From NCBI GenBank assembly GCA_021777105.1, contig JAIQZQ010000073.1, forward strand, positions 1 to 64,000: a DNA stretch of 64,000 bases, in the 5' to 3' direction. This DNA is from Candidatus Anammoxibacter sp. Lineage in GTDB: Bacteria; Planctomycetota; Brocadiia; Brocadiales; Anammoxibacteraceae. The notes below the pieces were generated by a model. That model searched no databases. It was not told where the DNA came from and worked only from the letters and a program-made list of their open reading frames with translations. Positions 16,048 to 24,249 of this stretch are shown piece by piece. The first letter of the stretch is position 1; every line of letters begins with the position of its first letter. The position numbers and the translations under genes are program-made.

Positions 16048-17250
16048 TTATTTTGCAATGCCGGTTGACGCTGCGACCACGGAATTATAAACATCCTTGA
16101 GCGGCGCGCCGTTTTGCTTGGCAAGTTTTTTGCAATCTTCATATTCAGGGACAACGCTTTTTACCTTGCCCCCAAGTTTGCCTATCTTAACTCGCGCGTT
16201 TCCATATGACGTCTCAACCTCAACGGTTTCCCGATCCAGTTTTTTGCGGCAAACTTTATATTTTCTAACTCCGAAAGTTGTTGTCTGGTCAAAAAACACT
16301 GCCTCGACTTCCGGCAATCTGTTGTCCGCCGCAATAGCCGCCGCCAATACCGCAGGGCGCGATTTTTTCATCTGAATAGGCGTCAAATAGGCGTCAACCG
16401 CTCCGGCGTCCATCAGTTTATCAATTACATTGCCAAGCAATTCGCCCGGCATATCGTCAATATTGGCTTCAACCACCCACATCTCATCGGCGTTAACACC
16501 CGCGCCGTTGGCCGGTTCATCTTTTACGCCGGACAAAATCCTCAACAAGTTCGGCAATTCAGGGTTGTCCCTGTTGCCCGCGCCATACCCAATACCGGAC
16601 AATCTAAAAGCCGGAGTTGTCTCTACCTGCTCGCCCAATGTTGTTATTATCGCCGCGCCGGTTGGCGTGGCGAGTTCTGATTTAACGCTTGTTTGGCTTA
16701 ACATGCATCCATTTAACAATTCCGCAGTGGCCGGCACGGGCACAGGCAACCTGCCGTGCGCGCACTCAACATATCCCGAGCCCGCGGCTATGGGTGAAAA
16801 CAGTATTTTATCAAAACCAAGTTTTTGCAGGCCTATAACCGAGCCGACAACATCAACAATAGAATCAACCGCTCCCACTTCATGGAAATGAACATCGCCG
16901 GGTTTGACGCCGTGCGCCTTTGCTTCGGCGCGCGCAAGCTGCTGGAAGATGGACAAACTCTGTTTTTTTGCGTTTTCGTTCAGGTTGCTTTGGTTAATGA
17001 TCGCCGCTATATCGTTAAGCTTTCTATGATGCGCGTTTTCGCCCGGAGCGGCGGCGTCAAGTGTCACGTCAAATTTTGTCCCGCTTATGCCGCAACGTTT
17101 AACTCTCTTTGACGACAACCTGTATCCAGTTAAATTGAGTTTCGCCAATTCATCTGTCAGGAAAGCCGGATCCAGCCCGAGGTCTATTAACGCCCCAATG
17201 ATCATATCCCCGCTTATGCCTGAAAAACATTCAAAATAAGCGATATTCAT
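16048..17250 (-). CDS. larC: Nickel-pincer cofactor biosynthesis protein LarC-like (DUF111)
   Basis: LarC inserts nickel into the pyridinium dithiocarboxylate cofactor of lactate racemase and relatives, using CTP. Family motifs: YFECFSGISGDM near the N-terminus, GDVHFHEVGAVDSIVDV in the middle, and PTGAAIITTL. ATG 17250 begins exactly at the usual start (MNIAYFECF); the preceding TTG adds one residue. At 400 aa it is full length, with both halves in one frame, unlike species where larC is split by a frameshift. No larA, larB or larE is in the window. It lies 120 bases upstream of ilvN on the same strand. Confidence 0.93.
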   Translation of the reverse strand: MNIAYFECFSGISGDMIIGALIDLGLDPAFLTDELAKLNLTGYRLSSKRVKRCGISGTKFDVTLDAAAPGENAHHRKLNDIAAIINQSNLNENAKKQSLSIFQQLARAEAKAHGVKPGDVHFHEVGAVDSIVDVVGSVIGLQKLGFDKILFSPIAAGSGYVECAHGRLPVPVPATAELLNGCMLSQTSVKSELATPTGAAIITTLGEQVETTPAFRLSGIGYGAGNRDNPELPNLLRILSGVKDEPANGAGVNADEMWVVEANIDDMPGELLGNVIDKLMDAGAVDAYLTPIQMKKSRPAVLAAAIAADNRLPEVEAVFFDQTTTFGVRKYKVCRKKLDRETVEVETSYGNARVKIGKLGGKVKSVVPEYEDCKKLAKQNGAPLKDVYNSVVAASTGIAK

Positions 17251-17347
17251 CAATTAAGCGAATAAATGAAAAAATTAGTGTGTTATGTTATCAAACCTCC
17301 CTAATACTGTCAACTTAAATCAAACCGGGATAACGAGTAACATTTAA

Positions 17348-17376
17348 TTGGTAAATCTTATATTTTTAGCTATAAT
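17348..17376 (+). promoter_or_regulatory. Predicted sigma-70 promoter for the 17485 gene
   Basis: TTGGTA (17348-17353), a 17-base spacer and a perfect TATAAT (17371-17376) lie in the divergent gap between larC and the plus-strand gene. The implied leader is about 100 bases. Prediction from sequence only. Confidence 0.5.
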
Positions 17377-17484
17377 AGCGCCCTTATTTGCGCGGTATTG
17401 ATACATTAATAATTTACGGGGATATTTGAGCCCTAAGCAGAATGCGTTTTCTGCATATACTTATTATCCTCGAAGGGGAAAACT

Positions 17485-17940
17485 TTGAGCATGGCACAAG
17501 ACAAAGTGTTTGTAATAATGTCTAATGACGAAGAGAGCGATAAACTTTACGGCTTTATAAACGGGTTGCTGAAAAAAGAGTTCAGTTTTCATGTTGCGCG
17601 GGCCGATGCGTTGCTGCATCGGGAAAATTTGCTTCAGAATATGGTCGAATCAATACATGACAGCGATATAATCGTGGCTGATCTGACAAAACTCGACCCT
17701 TGCGTGTTTTATGAACTGGGCGTGGCGCATGCATTAAAGAAAAAAGTGATTTACCTTGCGCAGGATCTAAATACCCTTGCTTTTGAGCCAAGTTCGCACA
17801 GGGTTATTCAATATGGGGTGGAGTCGTCTGATCTGAAAGATTTAGAGGGGAAACTGCGCCTGATTTTAACTGAGCCGAAAGGCGGGGAAGTCTCTTATTT
17901 TTATGATAATATGGCCCCGTCAGACCCGGGCTGCAACTAA
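17485..17940 (+). CDS. Nucleoside 2-deoxyribosyltransferase-like / TIR-like protein
   Basis: A 151-aa single-domain protein. It starts with FVIMSND and carries IIVADLTKLDPCVFYELGVAHAL at about residues 72-94. This is the signature of a superfamily that includes nucleoside deoxyribosyltransferases and several nucleotide-sensing or NAD-processing proteins of conflict systems. The exact substrate cannot be read from the sequence. The start may be TTG 17485, which sits 7 bases after AAGGGG, or ATG 17491. A methyltransferase gene follows 14 bases later on the same strand, so the two are probably cotranscribed. Confidence 0.7.
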   Translation: MSMAQDKVFVIMSNDEESDKLYGFINGLLKKEFSFHVARADALLHRENLLQNMVESIHDSDIIVADLTKLDPCVFYELGVAHALKKKVIYLAQDLNTLAFEPSSHRVIQYGVESSDLKDLEGKLRLILTEPKGGEVSYFYDNMAPSDPGCN

Positions 17941-17954
17941 GAACCTCCTTACAA

Positions 17955-18734
17955 ATGAATCTAAAGAATCTTAATCGTATATGGCAACTTTGGCTTAGGA
18001 AGAGTGAATTTCAAAACTGGATGGAGATTGCCGGCAAACTTTTTGCCGGTCAGGTTCCCACAAGGGTTATATTGGCCTGCGGAGCCACAATTGAATCTCC
18101 TGAAAACCATTCAATATTGCGCGGCGCGCGAAGGGTTTTTCTAAAAAAAGCTTACACTCCCCCTGGATTTGAAATTGGAGAGGATGATGTTGTTGTTGAT
18201 ATTGGGGCAAATATCGGCATCTTTACAGTGTTTGCGGCCTTAAAAACGCGAAACTCCGTGTACGCGTTTGAGCCTTTTTCCGGAAATGTTGAATTTTTGA
18301 ATAAAAATATTCAAAACAACGGATTAAATAATGTCGAGGCAAATACCGCCGCTGTTTGCGATAAAATTGGAACTCAAAAATTGATAGTGGCTAAAAACAG
18401 CACCGCCCACTTGCTTGCCAATTGTGAAAGCGGCAACAACTCTACAACTCTGATTGAGACGCCTACACTGACTTTGCAACATATAATGGACAAGCGCAAC
18501 CTTGAACGGATAGATTTCTTAAAACTGGATTGCGAAGGCGCGGAAGGCCACATTTTGCAATCGACACCTGAATCGTATCTTAAACGGATAAACAGGATAG
18601 TCATGGAGTTTCACGATAAGGTTTCGCCGCTTAAACACTATGAAATGGAAGAGTTGCTGCAAAAGATTGGGTTTACGACCAAATTGGCAATGGTCAAAGG
18701 GAAACCTTCAGGCTATATTTTTGCAAAACGCTAA
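17955..18734 (+). CDS. FkbM-family SAM-dependent methyltransferase
   Basis: A class I methyltransferase with the SAM motif VVVDIGANIGIFTVFAA at about residues 75-91, the acidic loop VYAFEPFSGNVEFL, and the FkbM ending IDFLKLDCEGAEGHIL. The family usually O-methylates sugars or natural products. At 259 aa it is typical. It lies 14 bases after the deoxyribosyltransferase-like gene, with AACCTCCT rather than a clear Shine-Dalgarno before the ATG. It is followed by repeat-rich noncoding DNA. Confidence 0.88.
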   Translation: MNLKNLNRIWQLWLRKSEFQNWMEIAGKLFAGQVPTRVILACGATIESPENHSILRGARRVFLKKAYTPPGFEIGEDDVVVDIGANIGIFTVFAALKTRNSVYAFEPFSGNVEFLNKNIQNNGLNNVEANTAAVCDKIGTQKLIVAKNSTAHLLANCESGNNSTTLIETPTLTLQHIMDKRNLERIDFLKLDCEGAEGHILQSTPESYLKRINRIVMEFHDKVSPLKHYEMEELLQKIGFTTKLAMVKGKPSGYIFAKR

Positions 18735-19421
18735 TCTTAACGGATTTAAAAAGCATAGAACACAGATGACGCGGATTTGCGCGGATAAAATCAAAAGCAT
18801 TTTAAACCACATATCTTCACAAATCTCCACTAATTTAAGAACAAAGAGCATAGAACGCAGATTTGCGCGGATAAAATCAAATTGGCTGGAGCAATCTTGC
18901 AGATTGTTTTGAAACGTTTAAAGAACTATTTCCGTTTGTTGATGGCTCTATGTTTTACGATCAAAAAATATTTTAGAGCCGGCAGCAAGTCTGGTCCAGC
19001 CGGAATTTTGATAAATTTCGACTAAACATTTCAAAAAGCTCTATTTGTTGGTTCAATGTATCTGACTTAAACCAAGGTTGCTTTAGCCTTAGCTTTTTTC
19101 CCTGTTGAACCTGTAAATTCTGCTTTTAGCTTTTGCCCTTTTATTAGTGTGGATTAGAGATGATTTGTGGTTAATTCGCTTTTGATTTTCTCCTTGCCCG
19201 GCTTGCCCGGTGTTGGTAGATTCGGTTAAAATATATTCCTTTTTTGCCCCAATTAATTTATGGAAACTACCTAAAAATATAAAGAAATTAATTTTCGTGC
19301 TTGACAAAAACTGAAAAAAAATAATAATAAACACTCTGCTATTTTATTGGAACTAATAAATATTTGCGTCAAATCCTGCAAATCTTATAAATTTCATCAT
19401 TAATTATCACAATATCTATGT
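18735..19421. other. 687-bp gap, repeats only
   Basis: No supportable gene. Two copies of a short repeat containing GATTTGCGCGGATAAAATC lie at 18752-18795 and 18846-18881. A CAATCTTGCAGATTG hairpin is at 18893-18907, and a palindrome related to 12426-12455 at 19044-19080. A TTGACA at 19301-19306 with TAATAA at 19325-19330 could drive the tRNA-His downstream. Confidence 0.65.
19301..19330 (+). promoter_or_regulatory. Possible promoter of tRNA-His
   Basis: A perfect TTGACA -35 box (19301-19306) and an 18-base spacer to TAATAA (19325-19330), about 90 bases before the tRNA. The -10 box is imprecise because the region is a run of ATA triplets. Confidence 0.35.
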
Positions 19422-19499
19422 GGTGGGCGTAGCTCAGTTGGTTAGAGCATTCGGTTGTGGTCCGAAGGGTCGGGGGTTCGAATCCCCTCGTCCACCCCA
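19422..19499 (+). tRNA. tRNA-His (GTG)
   Basis: Acceptor GTGGGCG (19423-19429) pairs with CGTCCAC, with the His-specific extra G at position -1 (19422). The anticodon loop TTGTGGT gives GTG. The T arm has TTCGAAT, and CCA is encoded (19497-19499). The minus-strand open frame over it is a translated tRNA artefact. Confidence 0.97.
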
Positions 19500-19776
19500 G
19501 ATTTTATTGTCATTGCACATTCATTCGTAAACCTTTGCCTTAACTGAACTTGACGAGATTTTAGCTTGGATTTTAAGCCATAAAATCGTTCCAGAACTAA
19601 GGTCTCAGTCCTTTTCAATTCCCAAAACTGCGCTTTTATGCGCCAAAAGTTCAATTGCGGTAATTTGACGGTCTCCAGTTTTTCCATTGAAACATTAATG
19701 TCTTCTGCTACAATTTATGGGCAAAGCTTTAGTGTAAAGATATCCAAAAAACCATAATAATTTTTAGAGGATAGAA

Positions 19777-20091
19777 ATGGTTACAAAAACACTGGATGAA
19801 CATATCGAAATAACAGATGGTATCTCCGGCGGTAAACCCAGAATTGCGGGACATCGTATAACGGTGCAAAATATTGTTATATGGCATGAACGCATGGGAA
19901 TGGACGCTGATGAAATAGCGACAGAGTACGATTTGTCGCTATCCGATGTATTTGCGGCATTGGCATATTATTATGACAACAGGGCAAATATTGACGAATC
20001 AATCCGTTCTGATGAAGCTTTTGCCGCTGAACTTAAAAAGGAGAGTTCATCAATATTAACGAAAAAGCTTAAGGGCTCCCCAATTGAGTGA
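19777..20091 (+). CDS. DUF433 antitoxin
   Basis: A 104-aa protein with the DUF433 pattern GGKPRIAGHRITVQNIV (residues 19-35) and a winged helix (MDADEIATEYDLSLSDVFAAL). This family is a DNA-binding antitoxin paired with PIN-like DUF5615 toxins, and that partner follows with an 8-base overlap. The start ATG is preceded by AGAGGA. The module appears complete and intact. Confidence 0.88.
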   Translation: MVTKTLDEHIEITDGISGGKPRIAGHRITVQNIVIWHERMGMDADEIATEYDLSLSDVFAALAYYYDNRANIDESIRSDEAFAAELKKESSSILTKKLKGSPIE

Positions 20092-20416
20092 TTTTATCAA
20101 ATTTTATATGGATGAACATGTTCCAAAAGCCGTAACGCAGGGTTTACGGCGTAGGGAAGTTGATGTCTTAACCCCGCAAGAAGCAAGTATGTTAGGGGCG
20201 AGCGATGAAGACCAGACCATTTTTGCTGAGAAAAACAAACGGGTTATTTTTACTCAGGATGTAGATTTTCTCCGATTGCACAAAACAAATTTTTCTCACT
20301 ACGGCATTATTTTTGCTCCGCAACAAACAACTATTGGACACATGGTTAGGGGCTTAATGTTGATTTATGATCTTGTTTCTTCAAATGAGATGAGAGGGCG
20401 TGTTGAGTATTTATAG
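20084..20416 (+). CDS. DUF5615 PIN-like toxin
   Basis: A 110-aa PIN-like nuclease of the DUF5615 type. Conserved acidic sites are seen at FYMDEHVP (D9, E10), SDEDQTIFAE and FTQDVDFLRLH, consistent with a metal-dependent RNase active site. It starts at TTG 20084, inside the end of the antitoxin gene, and is translationally coupled to it. This is the only TA pair of this type in the window with a full-length toxin. Confidence 0.87.
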   Translation: MSDFIKFYMDEHVPKAVTQGLRRREVDVLTPQEASMLGASDEDQTIFAEKNKRVIFTQDVDFLRLHKTNFSHYGIIFAPQQTTIGHMVRGLMLIYDLVSSNEMRGRVEYL

Positions 20417-20581
20417 CCGCTAAATAAAGCAAATCATCAAAAGTTTAAATTAATTATTGTTGCCTTTTAATAGGTATAAAAATGGATAGAAAGGGATTCT
20501 TGTTTATATAATTTTTCCCGTTATTTTGGTTTAAATTTTGCGCCGGGCAAATTCTTAAAGTCGGCATCCTATTGTTTTCAG

Positions 20582-20698
20582 AGTGTAGGTTGGGTAGAGC
20601 TTGTCGAAACCCAACATCATTTGTAGAAATCAAAAGCGGCAAGCAAAAAGCCATGCCCACAAAAAGACACGAAATCAAAATCAATTTTAGACAGGATC
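20582..20698 (+). repeat. Direct repeat, copy 1
   Basis: It starts GTGTAGGTTGGGTAGAGC, contains a GTTGGGT...ACCCAAC stem, and ends near TTTTAGACAGGAT. The second copy at 20784-20932 has short insertions. A shortened relative of the opening lies at 25710-25730. Confidence 0.85.
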
Positions 20699-20783
20699 AA
20701 CATGATAAGAGCGGATTAAGATCAAAGGCAAAATCGGTGAGGTGTATGTAGTTCGTGTACAATGTTTTTATCCAGCAATCAAG

Positions 20784-20932
20784 GTGTAGGTTGGGTAGAG
20801 CTTGTCGAAACCCAACATCGTTTGCAGAAATCAAAAGCGGCAAGCAAAAAGGCAAAGCAAAAAGCGCTGCCCACGAAAAGACGCGAAAAAACACGAAATT
20901 AAAAGCAAGAGCAAATCAATTTTAGACAGGAT
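20784..20932 (+). repeat. Direct repeat, copy 2
   Basis: Second copy of the 20582-20698 unit. The first 60 bases are almost identical; the remainder carries small insertions of GCAAAGCAAAAA and AAAACACG type before the shared end TTTTAGACAGGATA. Confidence 0.85.
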
Positions 20933-20933
20933 A

Positions 20934-21092
20934 TACTCAAAAGCATAAGGATTTCGAAATTTAATAATGAATAAAAGGCTAAAGCCTTAACTCCAACAAA
21001 CTGAGTTTATTGGAATTTACCCTTTAGGGTTTTATTTCATAGCATATGAGAAAACATACGCGAATTTAATTTATCGAAAACCTGATTTGTTT
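20934..21092 (+). repeat. Dispersed palindrome-rich element, copy A
   Basis: About 160 bp, present in inverse orientation at 29639-29798. It contains several small hairpins in a row: AAGGCTAAAGCCTT, CCAACAAACTGAGTTTATTGG and ACCCTTTAGGGTTTT. It has no coding capacity. The pattern fits a non-autonomous mobile or REP-like element. Confidence 0.85.
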
Positions 21093-21136
21093 TACTATAA
21101 ACACGATAAGTCTGTAGTTCGTGTACAGTGTTTTTG

Positions 21137-21163
21137 TCCAGCATCCAGCATCCAGCATCCAGC
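21137..21163. repeat. Short TCCAGCA tandem repeat
   Basis: Nearly four copies of the heptamer TCCAGCA, one base different from the TCCAGTA array at the left edge of the window. Confidence 0.85.
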
Positions 21164-21449
21164 CGTTTCCCGCTTTTATCCAGTTAATCCTGTCTAAAAA
21201 AGCATTTGCCTTTGCTCTTCCAGATTTTACCAATTACCGATCACCTTTTATCAATCACCAGCTGTTTCCCGCTTTCATTGCTCACTAATTATATGAATTG
21301 TAAAATTGCTCAATTAAGAGTGTCGATAGGGTAGAGGTACGAAACCAACTTTTATCCGGTTTAGGTTCTACATTTCAATTGACGTTTAAAGGATTAAACG
21401 CAATAATAACCTGCTGGTAATAAATTTAGTTCCGAGCCCTAAAGATCAA

Positions 21450-21509
21450 AAAATACAGGTAAATGATTCGAAGGATGTTTACGGAATTATGAAGAAGATA
21501 TTGTTGTGA
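21450..21509 (+). pseudogene. Truncated 5' fragment of a RadC-like JAB gene
   Basis: Sixty bases encode KIQVNDSKDVYGIMKKILL and a stop, matching residues 10-28 of the intact RadC-like protein at 26197. The homologous upstream DNA is also duplicated (21319 onward versus 25874 onward). The fragment ends where similarity ends, so it is a deletion or recombination scar. Confidence 0.85.
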
Positions 21510-21542
21510 GAGAACCATTGATAGAAATGGAGGGAAAAAACT

Positions 21543-21878
21543 ATGACTATTTCGTTTGCCGTAAAACCGGTTCCACTAAGAGTTGATAATGATGATGTTA
21601 TTCGCGTAGGCAATACACGGGTCACTCTGGATTCAGTTGTTGAAGCTTTTATGGAAGGCGAGACAGCGGAGGAGATTGCTCAACAGTTTCCATCTCTTGG
21701 TCTTGTAGATATATATGCCGTGATTAGTTACTATCTGGAACAAAAGCCGGAAATAGAGGCTTACATGCAACAACGTAGCCGGCAACGACAGAGCTTAAAA
21801 AATATAAATGAAAAACGCAATGATCCGCATGGTATCAGAAAGCGTTTACAGGCTCGTCGTGATCGTAATTGGGGATGA
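21543..21878 (+). CDS. DUF433 antitoxin, second copy
   Basis: A 111-aa protein with the DUF433 core IRVGNTRVTLDSVVEAFMEG and ETAEEIAQQFPSLGLVDIYAVISYYL, divergent from the copy at 19777. The basic C-terminus (RKRLQARRDRNWG) is typical of DUF433 proteins paired with DUF5615 toxins. A GGAGG before the ATG supports the start. The toxin that should follow is only a 36-codon stub. Confidence 0.85.
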   Translation: MTISFAVKPVPLRVDNDDVIRVGNTRVTLDSVVEAFMEGETAEEIAQQFPSLGLVDIYAVISYYLEQKPEIEAYMQQRSRQRQSLKNINEKRNDPHGIRKRLQARRDRNWG

Positions 21879-21881
21879 ACA

Positions 21882-21992
21882 TTGATACGCTTTGTTGTTG
21901 ACGAGAATTTCAACCAAAATATAATTCGTGGTCTTTTAGGTCTTTATGTCGCAGTGTGTAGATTGGCTAAATGTTGTTTTTCTATATTATGA
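21882..21992 (+). pseudogene. Truncated DUF5615 toxin stub
   Basis: From TTG 21882, three bases after the antitoxin stop, the frame reads IRFVVDENFNQNIIRGLL, the normal start of a DUF5615 PIN-like toxin with its first catalytic D-E pair. It then departs from the family and stops at 21990. The remaining 70 or so residues, including the other acidic sites, are missing, so the product should be inactive. Confidence 0.75.
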
Positions 21993-22005
21993 CAAGATAA
22001 AATCT

Positions 22006-24249
22006 CTACCCTCTCTTTTTAAGCCATCGTAACATTATAGGCGCTTTTAGCCTCCATTGGCCGTTTTCTTCCTCAACTAACAATCGCCTGCGCAGGGATT
22101 TGTTTATATCTTCATCTTTAGGCGGCGGCTGGAAGTCCGCGTTGCGAAACTCCTTTATGTATTCAAGTTCTCCAGGATATTTGCACTCATTGTACAATAG
22201 TTCTTTAAATGTGGTATCGCTTTTTACAATTGATTTATCAAGCGCTTTTTCAAACAGCTCATCGTTGACAATTACCAATTCCGAATCATTTAACATATCA
22301 ACAATAGTTTCTGCTATTAACTGCACAAAGAACGGCCAGCCGGCTGATTCGGCCTGCGCGCGTTCAATTCCATTATGCCCCCAAAGGTTTTCAGAGAAAC
22401 ATGGGCGGTCAACAGCATCTTTTGCCCAGAATGTTGAATGCCTTAAAGGCTCGGTTAACAGGAGACGGGTTTCGTCAATTGAAAAGAGCGGGACTTCAAT
22501 TGTCCTTGCGCTAATCAGATACGATGTCCATTCTGCGTTGACAAGCTCATCGATATCATGGTTGCCGGCGAATATCCATGTCAGGTTTCTGTGGTATTGA
22601 ATTGATTCGCGGATAGTTGCCAACAGATCTTCGGTAAAAACATTTTCGCCTATCTTTTGGTCAATCTTTTCATACTCATCCACTATTAACAATGCCCTCT
22701 TATTCTCCTGTTTTAAAAATTTGTCGCATTCCGTTAAAATGTCAAAAAGCTCTGGTAGTCCTGCGTTGTCATTTGCTTTTAACTCAATATCAGGGATGTT
22801 TTTATTAACCTCATCCTTTACATAATTTACAAAGTAGTTAATTGATGTAAATAAATGGGGGTTTTGAAACGACAAATTTACAGGTATAACAGTAACGGGC
22901 AGGAAACCTTTTAAATTTTTAACAAGCGTTGATTTGCCTGTTCTGCGTCTGCCGTACAGCACAATTCCGGGGCAACCGGAGCTTAACATGATCTGCCTTT
23001 CCAGCTCGCCAATGATATTTGAGCGTATTATAAACGCCTCGGCTTCCCGGTTTACCGGGTCGCCCGCCCGAAACACTTGGGGTGTCGCTTCTTTTGAAGT
23101 TATTTTCTTTACAGCCTCATGTTGTTTATTGGCAATCTTAAGCCAATTTTCCGAAGCCTTGTAGAACTCGCTTTGAAGCGGCTCATGCAGGCCGCCTATC
23201 CTGCTTTTAAATACTTCAACCTCTTTGCAAAGCGATTGGGTTAAAATATCCTTAAAATACGGCCTGTTAACAATATTTATACGCAGTTGAATGCCGGCGA
23301 TCTCGTTTATTCCTTCCCTAATAATTTTGGTCTCGTTTAAAAAGCCTTTCTCTCCCTCCGGCAGTTGAGAAGCAACTGCCGGCAGGTTAGACAGCTCCTT
23401 AATATTAGCGGCATTCCTTGCAATTAACGTTACCTTTGCTTTTAAAGCGGCCAATCTTTGCGCGGGGTAATCCTTGATTAATCTTTCAATTTCTGAATTT
23501 CCATGTTCAGGGTATTGCGCGGCGTTGTCAACTAACAGTTTATCAAGTTTCCAGAACGGCGTTGAGCACAAATCGTCCCACATTATTGGGTGATACCTGA
23601 AAAACCGTTTCCGTATTGCCGGAGCCATTAAAATAAAATGCAAAGGGTAATAATAACAGCGTGAAATAGAAATTGTTAAAGTGATTCCTAGGGCGATTCC
23701 AAAGGCGATTTCAACGGCGACTCCAAAGGCGATTCCAAAGGCGATTCCAACGGCGATTCCAAAGGCGATTCGAACGGCGATTCCAAAGGCGACTCCAAAG
23801 GCGATTCCAACGGCGATTCCAAAGACGACTCCAAAGGCGATTTCACTGGTGGTTCCAAAGGCGATTCCAAAGGCGATTCCAACGGCGATTCCACTGGAGA
23901 TTCCAATGGCGATTCCACAGGCGATTCCAACGACGATTCCAAAGGCGATTACTTTGACTGTTTTAGATGCTGTTAAATAGAAGAAATCAAAATTTGTTAA
24001 TACATTCAAAATCGTATCTGGTTTGTTCAGAAATGCCGTAAAGTAGTTCACAAAAAAAGATATTGCGAAAATATATGGAATTATATGGATGAACAATGTT
24101 GTTGCGGTCAGCAATTTGGCCGGCAATGAAATTGGTTTTAGATTTTCCGTGAAGTTATTCGGTTTTCTGTAAAGAAGCCATAACCACCACAAAGCGGCTT
24201 TGTGGCTTGTCCAGCCAAACCTGATATTTTCAAGCTGCAATGTTTTCAT
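22006..24249 (-). CDS. Membrane-anchored AAA/STAND-type ATPase with (GIA) repeats, partner of the TIR gene
   Basis: A 747-aa protein. A hydrophobic helix at about 47-72 is followed by a repetitive hydrophobic segment (101-195) of four-residue units such as VGIA and FGIA. A helical linker leads to an AAA_16/STAND-like ATPase: Walker A GRRRTGKST (433-441), Walker B ALLIVDEYEKID (519-530), a sensor-like WIFAGNHDI (558-566) and a C-terminal winged-helix-like region (RRRLLVEEENGQWRL). Its start ATG overlaps the stop of the TIR gene by 4 bases (24246-24249), so the two are coupled and presumably act together. The likely role is a sensor/switch that controls the TIR enzyme at the membrane, as in bacterial conflict systems. 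That role is inference. Confidence 0.8.
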   Translation of the reverse strand: MKTLQLENIRFGWTSHKAALWWLWLLYRKPNNFTENLKPISLPAKLLTATTLFIHIIPYIFAISFFVNYFTAFLNKPDTILNVLTNFDFFYLTASKTVKVIAFGIVVGIACGIAIGISSGIAVGIAFGIAFGTTSEIAFGVVFGIAVGIAFGVAFGIAVRIAFGIAVGIAFGIAFGVAVEIAFGIALGITLTISISRCYYYPLHFILMAPAIRKRFFRYHPIMWDDLCSTPFWKLDKLLVDNAAQYPEHGNSEIERLIKDYPAQRLAALKAKVTLIARNAANIKELSNLPAVASQLPEGEKGFLNETKIIREGINEIAGIQLRINIVNRPYFKDILTQSLCKEVEVFKSRIGGLHEPLQSEFYKASENWLKIANKQHEAVKKITSKEATPQVFRAGDPVNREAEAFIIRSNIIGELERQIMLSSGCPGIVLYGRRRTGKSTLVKNLKGFLPVTVIPVNLSFQNPHLFTSINYFVNYVKDEVNKNIPDIELKANDNAGLPELFDILTECDKFLKQENKRALLIVDEYEKIDQKIGENVFTEDLLATIRESIQYHRNLTWIFAGNHDIDELVNAEWTSYLISARTIEVPLFSIDETRLLLTEPLRHSTFWAKDAVDRPCFSENLWGHNGIERAQAESAGWPFFVQLIAETIVDMLNDSELVIVNDELFEKALDKSIVKSDTTFKELLYNECKYPGELEYIKEFRNADFQPPPKDEDINKSLRRRLLVEEENGQWRLKAPIMLRWLKKRG
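23681..23950 (-). repeat. In-frame 12-bp minisatellite encoding GIA repeats
   Basis: About 22 units of a 12-bp repeat (plus strand GGCGATTCCAAA or GGCGATTCCAAC) code on the minus strand for FGIA or VGIA. Because 12 is divisible by 3, gain or loss of units keeps the frame and changes the length of the hydrophobic segment. The repeat leaves several frames open, which explains long false open frames on both strands here. Confidence 0.93.

Larger units (their letters stand above)
20417..21542. other. 1.1-kb repeat-filled gap
   Basis: No intact gene. It holds a direct repeat pair (20582-20698 and 20784-20932), an inverted-copy element (20934-21092, partner at 29639-29798) and TCCAGCA repeats (21137-21163). 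It also holds a segment duplicated at 25874-26290 that ends in a truncated RadC-like gene start (21450-21509). A motif TGTAGTTCGTGTACA occurs twice, at about 20746 and 21112. Confidence 0.8.

Noticed and set aside
19442..19687. Minus-strand open frame of 81 residues over tRNA-His
   Set aside because: Its C-terminus reads GIRTPDPSDHNRML, a well-known artefact of translating the antisense of a tRNA.
20454..20894. Two minus-strand frames sharing FCLPLLIS and NDVGFRQALPNLH
   Set aside because: The similarity is fully explained by the direct DNA repeat; no coding signature otherwise.
23681..23980. Open frames rich in AIPKAIPT (plus) and LESPLESP (minus)
   Set aside because: They are other readings of the 12-bp minisatellite, which leaves several frames open; the GIA frame belongs to the ATPase.
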